A stretch of DNA of 64,000 nt from Acidobacteriota bacterium (lineage in GTDB: Bacteria; Acidobacteriota; Terriglobia; Bryobacterales; Bryobacteraceae). Of the stretch, positions 51,138-60,670 are shown piece after piece. Location: assembly GCA_016185425.1 (NCBI GenBank), contig JACPNQ010000020.1, positions 1 to 64,000 on the forward strand, given 5' to 3'. The notes under the pieces are model-generated. The model had not been told where the DNA came from. It made no database searches and saw nothing but the letters and a program-made list of their open reading frames with translations. A program made the translations under genes and the position numbers. Within the stretch, counting starts at the first letter, position 1, and each line of letters opens with the position of its first letter.

Positions 51138-54100
51138 AACTCCAGCCTGAGTGACACCTGGCCGGTGCGTCCGCCGCCGAAATCGACGCCGCGGGCGCTG
51201 GTGATTCGTCCGAAGTTATTATTGGCGATGTTCAGTTCCGGATCGGCAAGATTGGTCCAGTTGGGTGCGTTGGTGAAGCTTCCCTCCGCGCGGAGGCGGA
51301 CACGTTCGGCGATCTGGAACTTCTTGCTGACCGCTGCGTTCAGGCCGAAGGTGCCAGCGCCCCTTACGATGCCAACTCCGGAGTTGCCGAAGCGGGCGAT
51401 GGGGCTAGGATCTGTTGCGGGATTCACACCGACCGCGCAGTTGAACTGTAGCGCGCCAGGGACGCGGCCGGGACAAAGGAACGCGTTACGATCGAGCCAC
51501 AGATCGCGATTCGGATTGTCCAGCGTGCCGTTCCCGATGCGGTCCGGACGAGATGAGCCGCGGCTGGCAGCGTTGGTACCGGAAGGATCGCCGCCGGAGA
51601 ACGTAGGCGTGAGATACGGGCCCGTCTGGAGCGTCAGGATGCTTGAGATCTGCCAACCGCCAAACACCAGATCGGCCGCACGTCCGGTACCGTTCATGTA
51701 CTTGCGGCCCTTCCCGAACGGCAGCTCATAGACCGTGGTGCTTACGAACCTATGGCGGCGCGTGGCATAAACATCGCCACGGTCGCCACGGCGGTTGAGC
51801 GAATTCGTCAAACGGCCGCCGCCCGTTTCGCCGGCGAAGCTGCCTGGACTCGGGCCGGCGTTGTCAGCGAGATTCTTCGCCAGCGTATAGGCGGCGGTGA
51901 AGCTGACGCCGTTGGAAAAGCGCCGGTTCAATTCCGTCTGCAGCGAGTTGTAGAGCGCGTTGGCGCCGGCATCGCGGCTGAAGATCAGACCCCAGTTCGG
52001 GAACGGACGATCCAGGCTGGTCCGGCGCGAGTAGAAGTTGGTGGACGGCTGCATCTGGTTGACGTCGGGCGCCCAGGGCAGGTTGGTCGATTTGTTGCCG
52101 ATGTAGGAGACGCGGAGGCCCAGGTTTCTGCCGAGCTCGCGGTCGATGGAAAATTGCCATTGACTCATGTAGGGCGGACGGAGGTCGATCTGATTCGCCG
52201 TGCGGAACTCAAACGTTCCTTGCGCACCCGCCCGAACACCGCTGCCGGGCGTGCGTGTTTCCGGGAGGGTAAAGACAGGGTTGCCATCGGCGCCGACGTT
52301 GTTGAAGTTGCGCACATCGCTCTGCACAGTGCCGGTGAGGGAGAAGAAGATGGAACCCAGCAGGATCATGTTGTACATGCCGTAGCTGGTGCGGACCGTG
52401 GTCTTGTCGTTGAGCCGGTATGCGAAGCCGAGGCGCGGGAGGAACTGCGTCTTGTAGGTGTTGCGAAGCGCTTCGGGCAGGCCGGCTTCCTTGGCGGTGA
52501 CGATGGGCGTGCAGGGGACGCCGTTAATCGGCGCGCCGGGGCAGGCGTTGATGGAGAGCAGCGCGCCAGGGGCGAGGAACTCCTTGGCCTTCGGATCGGA
52601 CATGATGACGACCTTGCCTGTAACGGGAACCGTGCGGTCGAAGTTGCCGATATTGAGGCCGTTATCCGCATAGCCGGGGTGCAACTCATAACGGACGCCG
52701 ATGTCCATAGTGAGTTTCTTCGTCACGCGCATCGTGTCCTGCACATAGGCTTTATAGTGTTTCGCGCGGCCGTCGTTGTCGCGGCTGACCACGGCGATCG
52801 CACTCGATACCGGGACACCGAGCAGGAAGTCGGCAAAAGGTTCGTTTGCGAAATTGCCACTGAAGCTGAAGTCACCGTAGTTGTTCCCTGTGGTGAAGCC
52901 GAGGGCGGACTGGCCAACCAGACGGCGGATGTCGATACCGGTTTTGATGGTGTGGCGGCCCTTGATCCACGTGACGTTATCGATGAACTGCGTGTTGGAC
53001 GACACGCCGAAACCGGGGCGGCTTTTGCTCAAACCGGTGTAGTTGGTGATGCCGAAAGCGGGAAGGCCGTTGAAGAAGATGTCCTTCTGGATGTCTTTCA
53101 GATTCAGGTTATTCGTGAATGTCCGGCCATCAAAATTGAAGATAGTGGATTCGTCGGAATTCACGGCGCCGAATCGGAACTCGTTGAGCAGTGTGGGGCG
53201 AATGGTCCACGTCCAGGAAGCGGTGCCCTGGTAGTATTTGTTAGCATTCGTGTCGCTAGGAAGCGTAAGAATGTTCGCGCCAAGAGACGGGTTCTTCTTC
53301 GTGGTGAAGCGAGCGTACAGAGAGTGTTTCGCGTTGAATGTGTGATCGACGCGGGCGTCGATCTGATCGGACTCAATATTCGTCGCCACGTTATTGCGAT
53401 AGTTGCCGTTCGTGCGGCGATCCGTGGCGCCGAAGTTGATCTCCGGATAAAGCGGCAGTATCGCCTTGGCAACGGGGTTGATGCGCGATGCCGGGATGAC
53501 ATTTCCCGGGAACGGTGCGCGCGTGAATGGGTCCCGGATGTTCACTCCTTCACGGCTGAAGTCGCCGCTTTTAACGAACGTAGTGGGCACAGTGTTTTGA
53601 ATAGAGCCCTGGCGCGGATAACGCATGGATTCCCAAGTGAAGTAGAAGAAGGTCTTGTTCTTGCCGTTGTAAAGTTTCGGTAGGACAAGAGGTCCGCCAA
53701 AAGTGGCGCCGAAGGTATTGCCGATCTTTGCGGGCAGCGCCGCCTGGCCGAAGCTGCGCGCGTCCAAAGCCCGGTTCTGGTGATACCAGAAGAGCGCGCC
53801 ATGATATTCGTTGGTGCCGCTCTTCGACGTGATGGTAATGTCGCCAGGCTGGCCGAACTCAGCGGTATTGCCGACGCCCTGCACTCGAATTTCGCCGATC
53901 GACTCAACGGAAAGGAACTGGTTGCGGTTGGCGCTGTTACCGGTTAACTGCGTGATGGCAATGCCGTCGACACTGGTTTCCGACTGGGCGGGAAGCCCGC
54001 CTTGAATCGAGTAACCGCCGCCGTTATCGGACTGCACTCCAGGAAGCGCCTGGAGCAAACCATACGGGCTGGTGCTGCCCGATCCGCGAACGTTTGATGG

Positions 54101-54529
54101 AAGGTTCAGCACCTTTTCCGGGGTGAGTGTGGACGAGATAGCGGGATTGTCGGTCGCTATGACGCCGGCAGTGGTGGAAACCTCGACTACTTGCGTCACG
54201 TCGCCGACTTGGAGCGTGGCGTCGACGCGAAGCGTCTGGCGTGCGACGAGTGTCAACTCGGTCGCTGTGAAGGTTCGGAATCCGGCGGAAGTGACCGACA
54301 CGGAATACGGGCCGGCCTTCACGTTCTGGAATTCATAATTACCGCTCGCGTCGCTGAGGCCTTCGCGAGTGGTATTCTCAGCGGTATTTGTGAGGCGGAC
54401 GCGGGCGCCGCGAACGATAGCGCCAGAGCCGTCTTTAACCTCCCCCAGGACCACACCAAATGTTGACTGCGCGTTTGAATTCGCAGCGAGCGATATCAGG
54501 AGCGTTGCTAAGACTAGCGGACGAGACAT
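51134..54529 (-). CDS. TonB-dependent receptor, Oar-like, with carboxypeptidase-regulatory domain
   Basis: The 1131-residue outer-membrane protein has a signal peptide (MSRPLVLATLLISLAANSNAQ). A carboxypeptidase-regulatory-like domain follows (about 25-110: GVVLGEVKDGSGAIVRGARV), then a plug (about 120-240) and a barrel ending in phenylalanine (GQVSLRLEF). It is a second member of the family at 11323-14730, with low identity beyond the shared layout. The ligand is unknown. The gene stands alone, 40 bases downstream of the UvrC-like gene's end. Confidence 0.9.
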   Translation of the reverse strand: MSRPLVLATLLISLAANSNAQSTFGVVLGEVKDGSGAIVRGARVRLTNTAENTTREGLSDASGNYEFQNVKAGPYSVSVTSAGFRTFTATELTLVARQTLRVDATLQVGDVTQVVEVSTTAGVIATDNPAISSTLTPEKVLNLPSNVRGSGSTSPYGLLQALPGVQSDNGGGYSIQGGLPAQSETSVDGIAITQLTGNSANRNQFLSVESIGEIRVQGVGNTAEFGQPGDITITSKSGTNEYHGALFWYHQNRALDARSFGQAALPAKIGNTFGATFGGPLVLPKLYNGKNKTFFYFTWESMRYPRQGSIQNTVPTTFVKSGDFSREGVNIRDPFTRAPFPGNVIPASRINPVAKAILPLYPEINFGATDRRTNGNYRNNVATNIESDQIDARVDHTFNAKHSLYARFTTKKNPSLGANILTLPSDTNANKYYQGTASWTWTIRPTLLNEFRFGAVNSDESTIFNFDGRTFTNNLNLKDIQKDIFFNGLPAFGITNYTGLSKSRPGFGVSSNTQFIDNVTWIKGRHTIKTGIDIRRLVGQSALGFTTGNNYGDFSFSGNFANEPFADFLLGVPVSSAIAVVSRDNDGRAKHYKAYVQDTMRVTKKLTMDIGVRYELHPGYADNGLNIGNFDRTVPVTGKVVIMSDPKAKEFLAPGALLSINACPGAPINGVPCTPIVTAKEAGLPEALRNTYKTQFLPRLGFAYRLNDKTTVRTSYGMYNMILLGSIFFSLTGTVQSDVRNFNNVGADGNPVFTLPETRTPGSGVRAGAQGTFEFRTANQIDLRPPYMSQWQFSIDRELGRNLGLRVSYIGNKSTNLPWAPDVNQMQPSTNFYSRRTSLDRPFPNWGLIFSRDAGANALYNSLQTELNRRFSNGVSFTAAYTLAKNLADNAGPSPGSFAGETGGGRLTNSLNRRGDRGDVYATRRHRFVSTTVYELPFGKGRKYMNGTGRAADLVFGGWQISSILTLQTGPYLTPTFSGGDPSGTNAASRGSSRPDRIGNGTLDNPNRDLWLDRNAFLCPGRVPGALQFNCAVGVNPATDPSPIARFGNSGVGIVRGAGTFGLNAAVSKKFQIAERVRLRAEGSFTNAPNWTNLADPELNIANNNFGRITSARGVDFGGGRTGQVSLRLEF

Positions 54530-54568
54530 AGATTTTAATCAGGCTAGCACGCCAACATTTCGGCGTCA

Positions 54569-55678
54569 TTAGGTGCCGGAGACACGATGAACCATGTTGA
54601 CGAGCTTTCGATACGCCACATCCCGCGGATTTGCGAAGGCGAGCCATTCGCCATCCCGCCACGAGGAGTAAAACCAGCGCGCCAGCAGCGCGAGATGTTC
54701 CGCGCGCTCGGCTTGCGAAATCAGGCGCGGCGGCAACGCTTGCAGGACTTCGCGCAACCGGCGGTCAAGCGAGATGGGCCGGCTGTCCTGCGCCTGCAGG
54801 TTGAACAATACCGGATCGAGCCAGACGCCATCGAGGAGGAAGAGCAGCGTGACAGATCCAGGTTCGGACGCTTTCAAAACCGCGACACCGTTCATCGACG
54901 CGGCACCGGTCGCCAATGCATCGCGCAGCCTCCAGACGCTCTGAATCTTTTCCAAACGCCTGTGCTGTTTGGCGGCTTCTTCAAATTCCATGTCGGCGCT
55001 GAAACGGTCGCGCATTCGCTCGACGGTGTCCGCCAGGGAGCGGCCTTCGGTGGTGAGGAACTCGACCAGGCGCGCGACTTCACTCGCGTACTCATCCGGC
55101 GTGACCGCCGCTTGGCAGGGGCGGAGGCATTGCGCCATTTCGCCGTAGATGCAGCCGGGATGCTCGGGAGAAGGGTGGAGGTCCTCCTGACAACGGCGCA
55201 CCTGAAACAGATCGAGCGCCGCCTTTTCAAACGACTCCGCGGAAACGCGCGAGCGGAATGGTCCGAAGGCCAGTCCCCTGCCCGGCGGTCGCGCAGTGAC
55301 TTGCGTGCGGGGAAATTCGTTTCGATCGAGCAGCCGCATATACGAAGGCATTCGCAGATTGCAGAGCTTGAGGTAGGAATCCGGATAATACTCACGCGCA
55401 AGGCGGTAGAACAGGATCGCCGATTCGAGGCGGGAGGCCGTGGGCCAGTAGTCGAGCTGTTCAACGACGCCGCGTAGATTCAGCGCGGCGCGGCGCCGAT
55501 CGTCCGCTTTTAATAAACGCCGCACACGACGCCCAAGCAGGGCTGTCTTTGACAGGTATGGCTGCCCGCTGGATGCCGTCAGTAAGAATACGGCCGGTAC
55601 GTCGGGCAACGCCGCCAGTAGCGCGTCGAGTTCCGGCCCGGGCGGCGGCAGCGGCAACGATACAGGATCAGCGGCCAT
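54569..55678 (-). CDS. UvrC-like protein lacking the C-terminal nuclease
   Basis: The 369-residue protein resembles the N-terminal half of excinuclease UvrC. Residues 25-110 look like a worn GIY-YIG nuclease: AVFLLTASSGQPYLSKTALLGRRV where UvrC has GVY...YVGKA...RV, with a glutamate in ESAILFYRLAREYYPD. Four cysteines (RRCQEDLHPSPEHPGCIYGEMAQCLRPC) match the UvrC iron-sulfur/cysteine region. A UVR motif follows (FSADMEFEEAAKQHRRLEKIQ). The RNase H-like and helix-hairpin-helix parts are absent. It could bind UvrB or DNA without normal incision. The start at 55678 overlaps the aldo/keto reductase end by 11 bases. Confidence 0.7.
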   Translation of the reverse strand: MAADPVSLPLPPPGPELDALLAALPDVPAVFLLTASSGQPYLSKTALLGRRVRRLLKADDRRRAALNLRGVVEQLDYWPTASRLESAILFYRLAREYYPDSYLKLCNLRMPSYMRLLDRNEFPRTQVTARPPGRGLAFGPFRSRVSAESFEKAALDLFQVRRCQEDLHPSPEHPGCIYGEMAQCLRPCQAAVTPDEYASEVARLVEFLTTEGRSLADTVERMRDRFSADMEFEEAAKQHRRLEKIQSVWRLRDALATGAASMNGVAVLKASEPGSVTLLFLLDGVWLDPVLFNLQAQDSRPISLDRRLREVLQALPPRLISQAERAEHLALLARWFYSSWRDGEWLAFANPRDVAYRKLVNMVHRVSGT

Positions 55679-56591
55679 ATATGGCGTAATACTCCCGCTC
55701 GCTGAGCGGCGCAACCTCTTTCACCGCCAGGTTCTCCACCACGTGCGCGGGCGCGCTCATGCCGACCAGCGACACTGCAAGGCCCGGCGTGGACCGCGAG
55801 AATTGGATGGACCGTTGCGCGTCCGTCGCTAGGCCGTTGAACCGGGCTGTAAGCGCTTCTGGAAGGCCCCTGGTCAATCGTCCTTGCAAGACGGTGGCGC
55901 TGCCGACGACGGTGATGCCGAGCTCGGCCGCGGCTTGCAGCAGGGACATTCCGCCCTCCTGCCAGCGCTTATTGAACCCTTCGAGCATCGCGAGGTTGAA
56001 CGGCAATTGAACGAAGCGGAAACGATGTCGTTGTCCCGCAATCTCGCGAGCGATAGCGACCAAACGGTGCAGGCTGACCGTGTTCTGCCCGGTTCGAAAC
56101 GCATCCCAGGTGGCGACGCCATAAAAGCGGAGCAGTCCTGAGGCGGCCATCGATTCGCAGCGTTCGAAGGCGTTGCGGATCTGCGAGTAGAAGTCTTCGG
56201 CCGGGACGGACTGCAGTTGCGTCTCCGGGTTGTGGAGGTAGAAGATCTCGACGCGGGGCGTGGCTAAGTTGACGAGGCTGGCGTGGAGATTCTCTTCGAG
56301 GAAATCCGGCGCAAGGCTGTGGCCGCGGCGATCGATGTAATACCCGGCCTTTGTGCAGACCACGAGCTCGTCGCGATTTGCCTTGGAAATCACGCGGCCG
56401 ATGGCGCGCTCTGAGCGTTCGCCGCGATAATTGCGCGACGTGTCGATCACATTGATTCCACCCTCGATGGCCGCCCGGATGGCCGCTTCGTAGCTCGCGT
56501 CCGTGGCGTCATCCATCGGCCCCAAATACGTGCCGATCCCGAGGGAGCTGAGCCGCATTCCCTGCGCCAGCCGGTAGAACGTTTGGCTCAT
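55668..56591 (-). CDS. Aldo/keto reductase
   Basis: The 307-residue protein has the AKR tetrad: aspartate and tyrosine in VIDTSRNYRGERSE, lysine in VVCTKAGYY and histidine in FYLHNPE. The cofactor region is GLAVSLVGMSAPAHV. It is only distantly similar to the reductase at 47491-48459. The substrate is unknown. It overlaps the UvrC-like gene at its 3' end and starts 4 bases after the MauE-type gene. Confidence 0.88.
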   Translation of the reverse strand: MSQTFYRLAQGMRLSSLGIGTYLGPMDDATDASYEAAIRAAIEGGINVIDTSRNYRGERSERAIGRVISKANRDELVVCTKAGYYIDRRGHSLAPDFLEENLHASLVNLATPRVEIFYLHNPETQLQSVPAEDFYSQIRNAFERCESMAASGLLRFYGVATWDAFRTGQNTVSLHRLVAIAREIAGQRHRFRFVQLPFNLAMLEGFNKRWQEGGMSLLQAAAELGITVVGSATVLQGRLTRGLPEALTARFNGLATDAQRSIQFSRSTPGLAVSLVGMSAPAHVVENLAVKEVAPLSEREYYAIYGR

Positions 56592-56595
56592 GCGG

Positions 56596-57519
56596 CTACT
56601 CGATAAAGCCGTACTTGCGCAGCGTGGCCTCGGGCTCGACATCGTCAAACCGCTGCAGGCCTGTCTTCATGCGGCCGTATTCCAGCAGCACGCCGTAGGG
56701 CGGATCGCCGAACGGAAAGAGGGCCTTCAGCGAAACGTGGTCGGGCGAGTTTTTTCCCCTAAGCCCCGTCGACTCCATGAAGTATTGGCCGAACTGCGGT
56801 ACGCGTGTGGGCAAGCCGACGATCTTCACGTCCTTCCAGATGTGTTTCGCCATGCGCTTCGCCGCGTCGTTGCAATGAGAGCATTCCGGATCGTAGAAAT
56901 AAAGCAGAACCTTGCCCTGCTGCAGCGAATAGGGTTGCCCCTCAACCGTGATGGATGCGGGCGCCGGAGTGCCGGATTGGCGGGATTCGGTGATGCCAAA
57001 GGCCGCCCCGGCGAGAACGAGTATCGATCCCAATATCAATCCAGCGCCCTTCAACCCTTCACTCCTGTGGGCCCACCATCCGGCGAGCACGGCCATAACG
57101 ATCATCGCGCCGTCACTCCAGAAAAACGCCGGTCCCACAGCGCGCTTCAGCCAGGGGAAACAGGTGCAGTCCAGGCCCTGCAGCGTCTTGTAGTTCCAAC
57201 CCATGTAGACCATGAAGGCGACCAGCAGGGCGGAACAGAGCAACGCGCCCCAACGGCGATAGCGGGGAACCATCAGCAGGAGGCCGCCCAGCGTTTCGGA
57301 GATACCAAAAAACAAAGCCGCGAATACGCTCAATGAAGCGGGCACCAGCATCTGTGACATACGCGTCGCGGCGCCAAGATGATCGGTCAATTTCCAGAGG
57401 CCGGCGCCAATAAAAAAGATACCGATCAGAACCGCGCAGATCCACGCGATGATGTTCTTCCAGGCGGGGATTTCTATAAACGAGGCAGCAGAAGAGGCCT
57501 GTGCCATACTATCTTGCAT
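56596..57519 (-). CDS. MauE/DoxX-type membrane protein fused to a thioredoxin-like domain
   Basis: The 307-residue protein has four to five membrane helices in its first 180 residues (IIAWICAVLIGIFFIGAGLWKL, LSVFAALFFGISETLGGLLLMV and more), the MauE/DoxX pattern. An extracytoplasmic thioredoxin-like domain follows with CxxC in YDPECSHCNDAAKRM. A second pair, LDCTCFPW, sits in a loop between helices. It may pass electrons for disulfide formation, as MauE does for methylamine dehydrogenase. The ATG at 57519 (TGGAGAAC upstream) was chosen; 57507 and 57528 are alternatives. The start codon overlaps that of the divergent amidohydrolase. Confidence 0.78.
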   Translation of the reverse strand: MQDSMAQASSAASFIEIPAWKNIIAWICAVLIGIFFIGAGLWKLTDHLGAATRMSQMLVPASLSVFAALFFGISETLGGLLLMVPRYRRWGALLCSALLVAFMVYMGWNYKTLQGLDCTCFPWLKRAVGPAFFWSDGAMIVMAVLAGWWAHRSEGLKGAGLILGSILVLAGAAFGITESRQSGTPAPASITVEGQPYSLQQGKVLLYFYDPECSHCNDAAKRMAKHIWKDVKIVGLPTRVPQFGQYFMESTGLRGKNSPDHVSLKALFPFGDPPYGVLLEYGRMKTGLQRFDDVEPEATLRKYGFIE

Positions 57520-59137
57520 GTTCTCCATTCTAGCGATGCTTGGGATGGCGATGGCGGGGGAGCCCGCCGATCTGGTTGTTGACAATGCCACGATCTATAC
57601 CGCCGATCCGGCGCATCCGAAGGCCAAAGCGATGGCGATTCGCAACGGGCGTATTATCGCGATCGGGGACAACGTTCGCGCCAATATCGGTTCGAAAACA
57701 CAGGTTTTGGACCTGAAAGGCGCACCGGTCATTCCGGGATTGATCGACAGCCATGTCCACATGAACGGCCTTGGCCAGATGATCGAATGGACCGATTTGC
57801 GCCGGTTTAAGAGCGTCGCCGATGTGGCCGCCCTCGTACGCGAACGCGCCGCTCGGGCGCCCAAGGGGACTTGGATACGGGCCCGCAATTGGGACCAGAC
57901 AAATTGGGGAGGAGAGTTCCCGCTGCATACGGCTTTGACGGACGCCGCGCCGGAACATCCCGTTTTTTTAACGCGTGTGGATGGACATGCGGCCTGGGTG
58001 AACCGCAAGGCACTGGAAATCGCGGAGATCGATGACAGCACCCCCGACCCGATGGGCGGGAAGATTATCCGGGATTCCGCCGGACACGCGACTGGTGTCC
58101 TGATCGACCGTGCGCAGGGCCTGGTGGGTTCGAAGATTCCGGCGGCCTCCGATGAGGAAGTGCTGAGCCGGCTGCGGACCGCCGCGCGGGAATGCGCGCG
58201 GCTTGGGTTGACGACCGTGCACGATGCGGGGATTGGTGAGGCGGAGTTGCGGGCCTACCGAAAACTGCTGGCGGCGAACCAGTTGCCGGTGCGTGTTTAC
58301 GCGATGATCGGCGGTGAGGGAGCGATGTGGAACACGTTTCTCGCGAGCGGCCCGGAGGTGAATGAGCGTCTGACGATTCGGAGTATCAAATTGATGGCCG
58401 ATGGCGCGATGGGTTCGCGCGGCGCGGCATTCTGGCAGCCCTATGCCGACGATCCGGGCAATTCGGGACTCATGATTTTGAAGCAGGAAACCGTGGAGCG
58501 GGTGGCGCGGCAGGCGGCGGAAAAAGGCTTTCAGGTGAACACCCACGCGATTGGCGACCGTGCGAACCGTATGGTGCTGGACGCGTATGGGAAGGTTCTG
58601 GGCGAGAACAATACCAAGCGATTTCGCATTGAGCACGCGCAGGCGATCGCGCTGCCGGACTTCGCCCTGTTCAAGAAATACAGCGTGATCGCCTCGATGC
58701 AATCGACACATGCGACGTCCGACATGCGTTGGGCGCTGTCGCGGCTGGGTCCGGACCGCATCAGCGGCGCCTATGCGCAGAAACACATGTTGAACGCGGG
58801 AGTAACTGTAGCAAACGGCAGCGACTTTCCCGTGGAGGAGCCGAACCCGCTGATGGGGTTCTATGCGGCGGTGAGCCGGCAGGACGCGCAGGGCCAGCCG
58901 GCGGGCGGTTGGCGGCCGGAAGAACGGTTCACGCGCGAGGAAGCGTTGCGCAGTTGGACATGGGCGGGCGCATACGCGGCATTTGAGGAAGATTGGAAGG
59001 GTTCGCTGGCCGTTGGGAAGGTCGCCGACTTTTTGGTTCTCTCGGGCGACATCATGACTCTGCCCTTTTCCCAGTTACCCAAAGTCGGCGTACGCATGAC
59101 GTTCGTGGCCGGCCAGACGGTGTACGGCGACCGATGA
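57518..59137 (+). CDS. Secreted amidohydrolase family 3 (YtcJ-like)
   Basis: The 539-residue protein has a short leader (MFSILAMLGMAMAGEP), then the amidohydrolase-3 pattern: DLVVDNATIYTADP, PGLIDSHVHMNGLGQ (metal HxH), GHAAWVNRKAL, LMADGAMGSRGA, NTHAIGDRAN, RIEHAQ and NGSDFPVEEPNPLMGFYAAVSR. YtcJ-type enzymes hydrolyse amides or related bonds in unknown substrates. The start shares the CATG with the divergent MauE-type gene. The stop overlaps the next start (ATGATG). Confidence 0.88.
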   Translation: MFSILAMLGMAMAGEPADLVVDNATIYTADPAHPKAKAMAIRNGRIIAIGDNVRANIGSKTQVLDLKGAPVIPGLIDSHVHMNGLGQMIEWTDLRRFKSVADVAALVRERAARAPKGTWIRARNWDQTNWGGEFPLHTALTDAAPEHPVFLTRVDGHAAWVNRKALEIAEIDDSTPDPMGGKIIRDSAGHATGVLIDRAQGLVGSKIPAASDEEVLSRLRTAARECARLGLTTVHDAGIGEAELRAYRKLLAANQLPVRVYAMIGGEGAMWNTFLASGPEVNERLTIRSIKLMADGAMGSRGAAFWQPYADDPGNSGLMILKQETVERVARQAAEKGFQVNTHAIGDRANRMVLDAYGKVLGENNTKRFRIEHAQAIALPDFALFKKYSVIASMQSTHATSDMRWALSRLGPDRISGAYAQKHMLNAGVTVANGSDFPVEEPNPLMGFYAAVSRQDAQGQPAGGWRPEERFTREEALRSWTWAGAYAAFEEDWKGSLAVGKVADFLVLSGDIMTLPFSQLPKVGVRMTFVAGQTVYGDR

Positions 59138-59661
59138 TGCGTTTGTCGTTGGCGATGTTGGCCATCGTGTGCGCACATGCGGAACCGCGGCGTGTGGTTC
59201 TGGTACAGGAATTGATACGCCTGGAGGCGATGGAGCGGAAGACAGTGGTAATGTTTCCGCTGGAGCAGCAGGGCGCGCAGTTGGAAGTGAAATTCAAGTC
59301 GATATTCGGCGGCGAAGGGGTGCGGCTGGCCGTGTACGGGAAGGGCTCCACCGAAGCGATCGCCGGCACGACATATGAGTTGGCGGGGACAGTGAAGACA
59401 CCGCTTGTGAAAGACCACGAATATCGGGTGGAGCTGGAAAACCTTCGGCAGCGCCTGGGCCATGCGCTGGTTGACCTTGAGGTAACGCTCGTCTTTGGTT
59501 CGCGGCCAGAGCCGTCGCCGCCTTCCGCGGCGAGAAACCTGGATCCGCAGCGCCGGCTTTACACGATCGCCACGAGCCTGACATTGTTTGCCATGATCAT
59601 CGCCTACGCAACAATTCGCCTGGCGCCGCCGATTATCGAGCGTTGGCGCGGGAGGCGCTAG
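59134..59661 (+). CDS. Exported protein with C-terminal membrane anchor, unknown
   Basis: The 175-residue protein has a signal peptide (MMRLSLAMLAIVCAHAE) and a strand-rich domain of about 115 residues (VVMFPLEQQGAQLEVKFKSIFGG, YRVELENLRQRLG). One helix (IATSLTLFAMIIAYATIRLA) and a basic tail (ERWRGRR) follow. That topology puts the domain outside the cytoplasmic membrane. No family is recognised. It is co-transcribed with the amidohydrolase (overlap) and the GNAT gene (5-base gap). Confidence 0.65.
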   Translation: MMRLSLAMLAIVCAHAEPRRVVLVQELIRLEAMERKTVVMFPLEQQGAQLEVKFKSIFGGEGVRLAVYGKGSTEAIAGTTYELAGTVKTPLVKDHEYRVELENLRQRLGHALVDLEVTLVFGSRPEPSPPSAARNLDPQRRLYTIATSLTLFAMIIAYATIRLAPPIIERWRGRR

Positions 59662-59666
59662 CCGAT

Positions 59667-60083
59667 ATGGAGATTCGCAAGTACGCTCCGGCGGACCGCG
59701 AGGCGTGCCTGGCTGTGTTCGACTCGAACTTTGCGGATCCGCAAATGCGCGTGGAATTCGCCGGTTTCCTGGACGGCCTGAACGAGCATTTTTTTGTGGC
59801 GGCGCACGGCGGCGAACTGATCGGTTGCGGCGGATTTGCGTTAGCGGAAAATGCCGCGGCGCTGCGCTGGGGAATGATTCATCGCGCGTGGCAGCGAAAG
59901 GGCGCCGGACGGTTTTTGCTCTTCTACCGCATGCGGGAGATCACAAAGAATAAGGGCGTGGAGTTCGTCAGATTACGGGCGCCCGCTGAGGCGGCCGATT
60001 TCTTTGCCAAACAAGGTTTCCGCGAGACCAGCCGCGACGGCAAGTTCGTGGAAATGACGAAGCGTCTGGCCGTTTGCCAGTAG
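59667..60083 (+). CDS. Small GNAT-family acetyltransferase
   Basis: The 138-residue protein has a GNAT fold: MEIRKYAPADREACLAVFDSNF, FVAAHGGELIGCGGFAL, then MIHRAWQRKGAGRFLLFYRMREI (the Q/RxxGxG/A acetyl-CoA loop) and AADFFAKQGFRETSR. The substrate is unknown. GGAGG lies before the ATG at 59667. It is the last gene of the amidohydrolase operon, 122 bases before the molybdenum hydroxylase genes. Confidence 0.85.
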   Translation: MEIRKYAPADREACLAVFDSNFADPQMRVEFAGFLDGLNEHFFVAAHGGELIGCGGFALAENAAALRWGMIHRAWQRKGAGRFLLFYRMREITKNKGVEFVRLRAPAEAADFFAKQGFRETSRDGKFVEMTKRLAVCQ

Positions 60084-60205
60084 CCCCTCGATCGAGTTGT
60101 TAACTCCTCCTGGCTCCCCCCTTGACGGCCAAAAAAACGGGGCATAAGCTGCGAGTGGCTCGGCGGCCGCGTACCGTCGACTTCTTGCACGGGACAGGAG
60201 ACTGC

Positions 60206-60670
60206 ATGCCTGAAGTCATACTGAATGTAAACGGCGGCGACAACGTCGTCGAGGTCGATCCCAATAGTCCGTTGCTATATGTATTGATCGACGCCTATGG
60301 ATTAAGGGGCCCAAAGTTCGGGTGCGGACTCGCGCAATGCGGCGCCTGCACGGTGTTGATGGACGGGGAGCCGTACCGCTCGTGCACATTGCCGGTTTCC
60401 GAAGCGAAGGGCAAGATCGTGACGCTGGAAGGCTTGGGCACGATGGAGAATCCACACCCGATTCAGCGCGCATTCATCGAAGAGCAGGCGTTGCAGTGCG
60501 GTTTCTGCATCAGCGGTCCCGTGCTCTACGGAAAGGCGTTTGTGGATAAGAATCCCGGCGCCTCGGAGACGCAGATTGTCGAGGCGTTGAACGGGCTGCT
60601 GTGCCGCTGTCACGCGCATCCACGGATGGTGAAGGCGCTGCTCCGCTACGGCAAGGAGGTGAAGGCATGA
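60206..60670 (+). CDS. 2Fe-2S subunit of a molybdenum hydroxylase
   Basis: The 154-residue protein has the two iron-sulfur domains of the xanthine dehydrogenase family. A plant-ferredoxin-like motif comes first (GCGLAQCGACTVLMDG with a later C in YRSCTLP). A four-helix domain follows with CGFCISGPVL and CRCHAHPRM. It passes electrons from the molybdenum subunit encoded next; the two overlap by four bases (ATGA). It matches the small subunit of isoquinoline 1-oxidoreductase-type enzymes. ACAGGAG precedes the ATG. Confidence 0.92.
   Translation: MPEVILNVNGGDNVVEVDPNSPLLYVLIDAYGLRGPKFGCGLAQCGACTVLMDGEPYRSCTLPVSEAKGKIVTLEGLGTMENPHPIQRAFIEEQALQCGFCISGPVLYGKAFVDKNPGASETQIVEALNGLLCRCHAHPRMVKALLRYGKEVKA

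Noticed and set aside
51752-53683. A 643-codon open frame on the plus strand
   Set aside because: It lies wholly antisense to the TonB receptor gene, has no domain or ribosome site, and its valine/arginine/glycine-rich composition is that of a shadow frame in GC-rich DNA.
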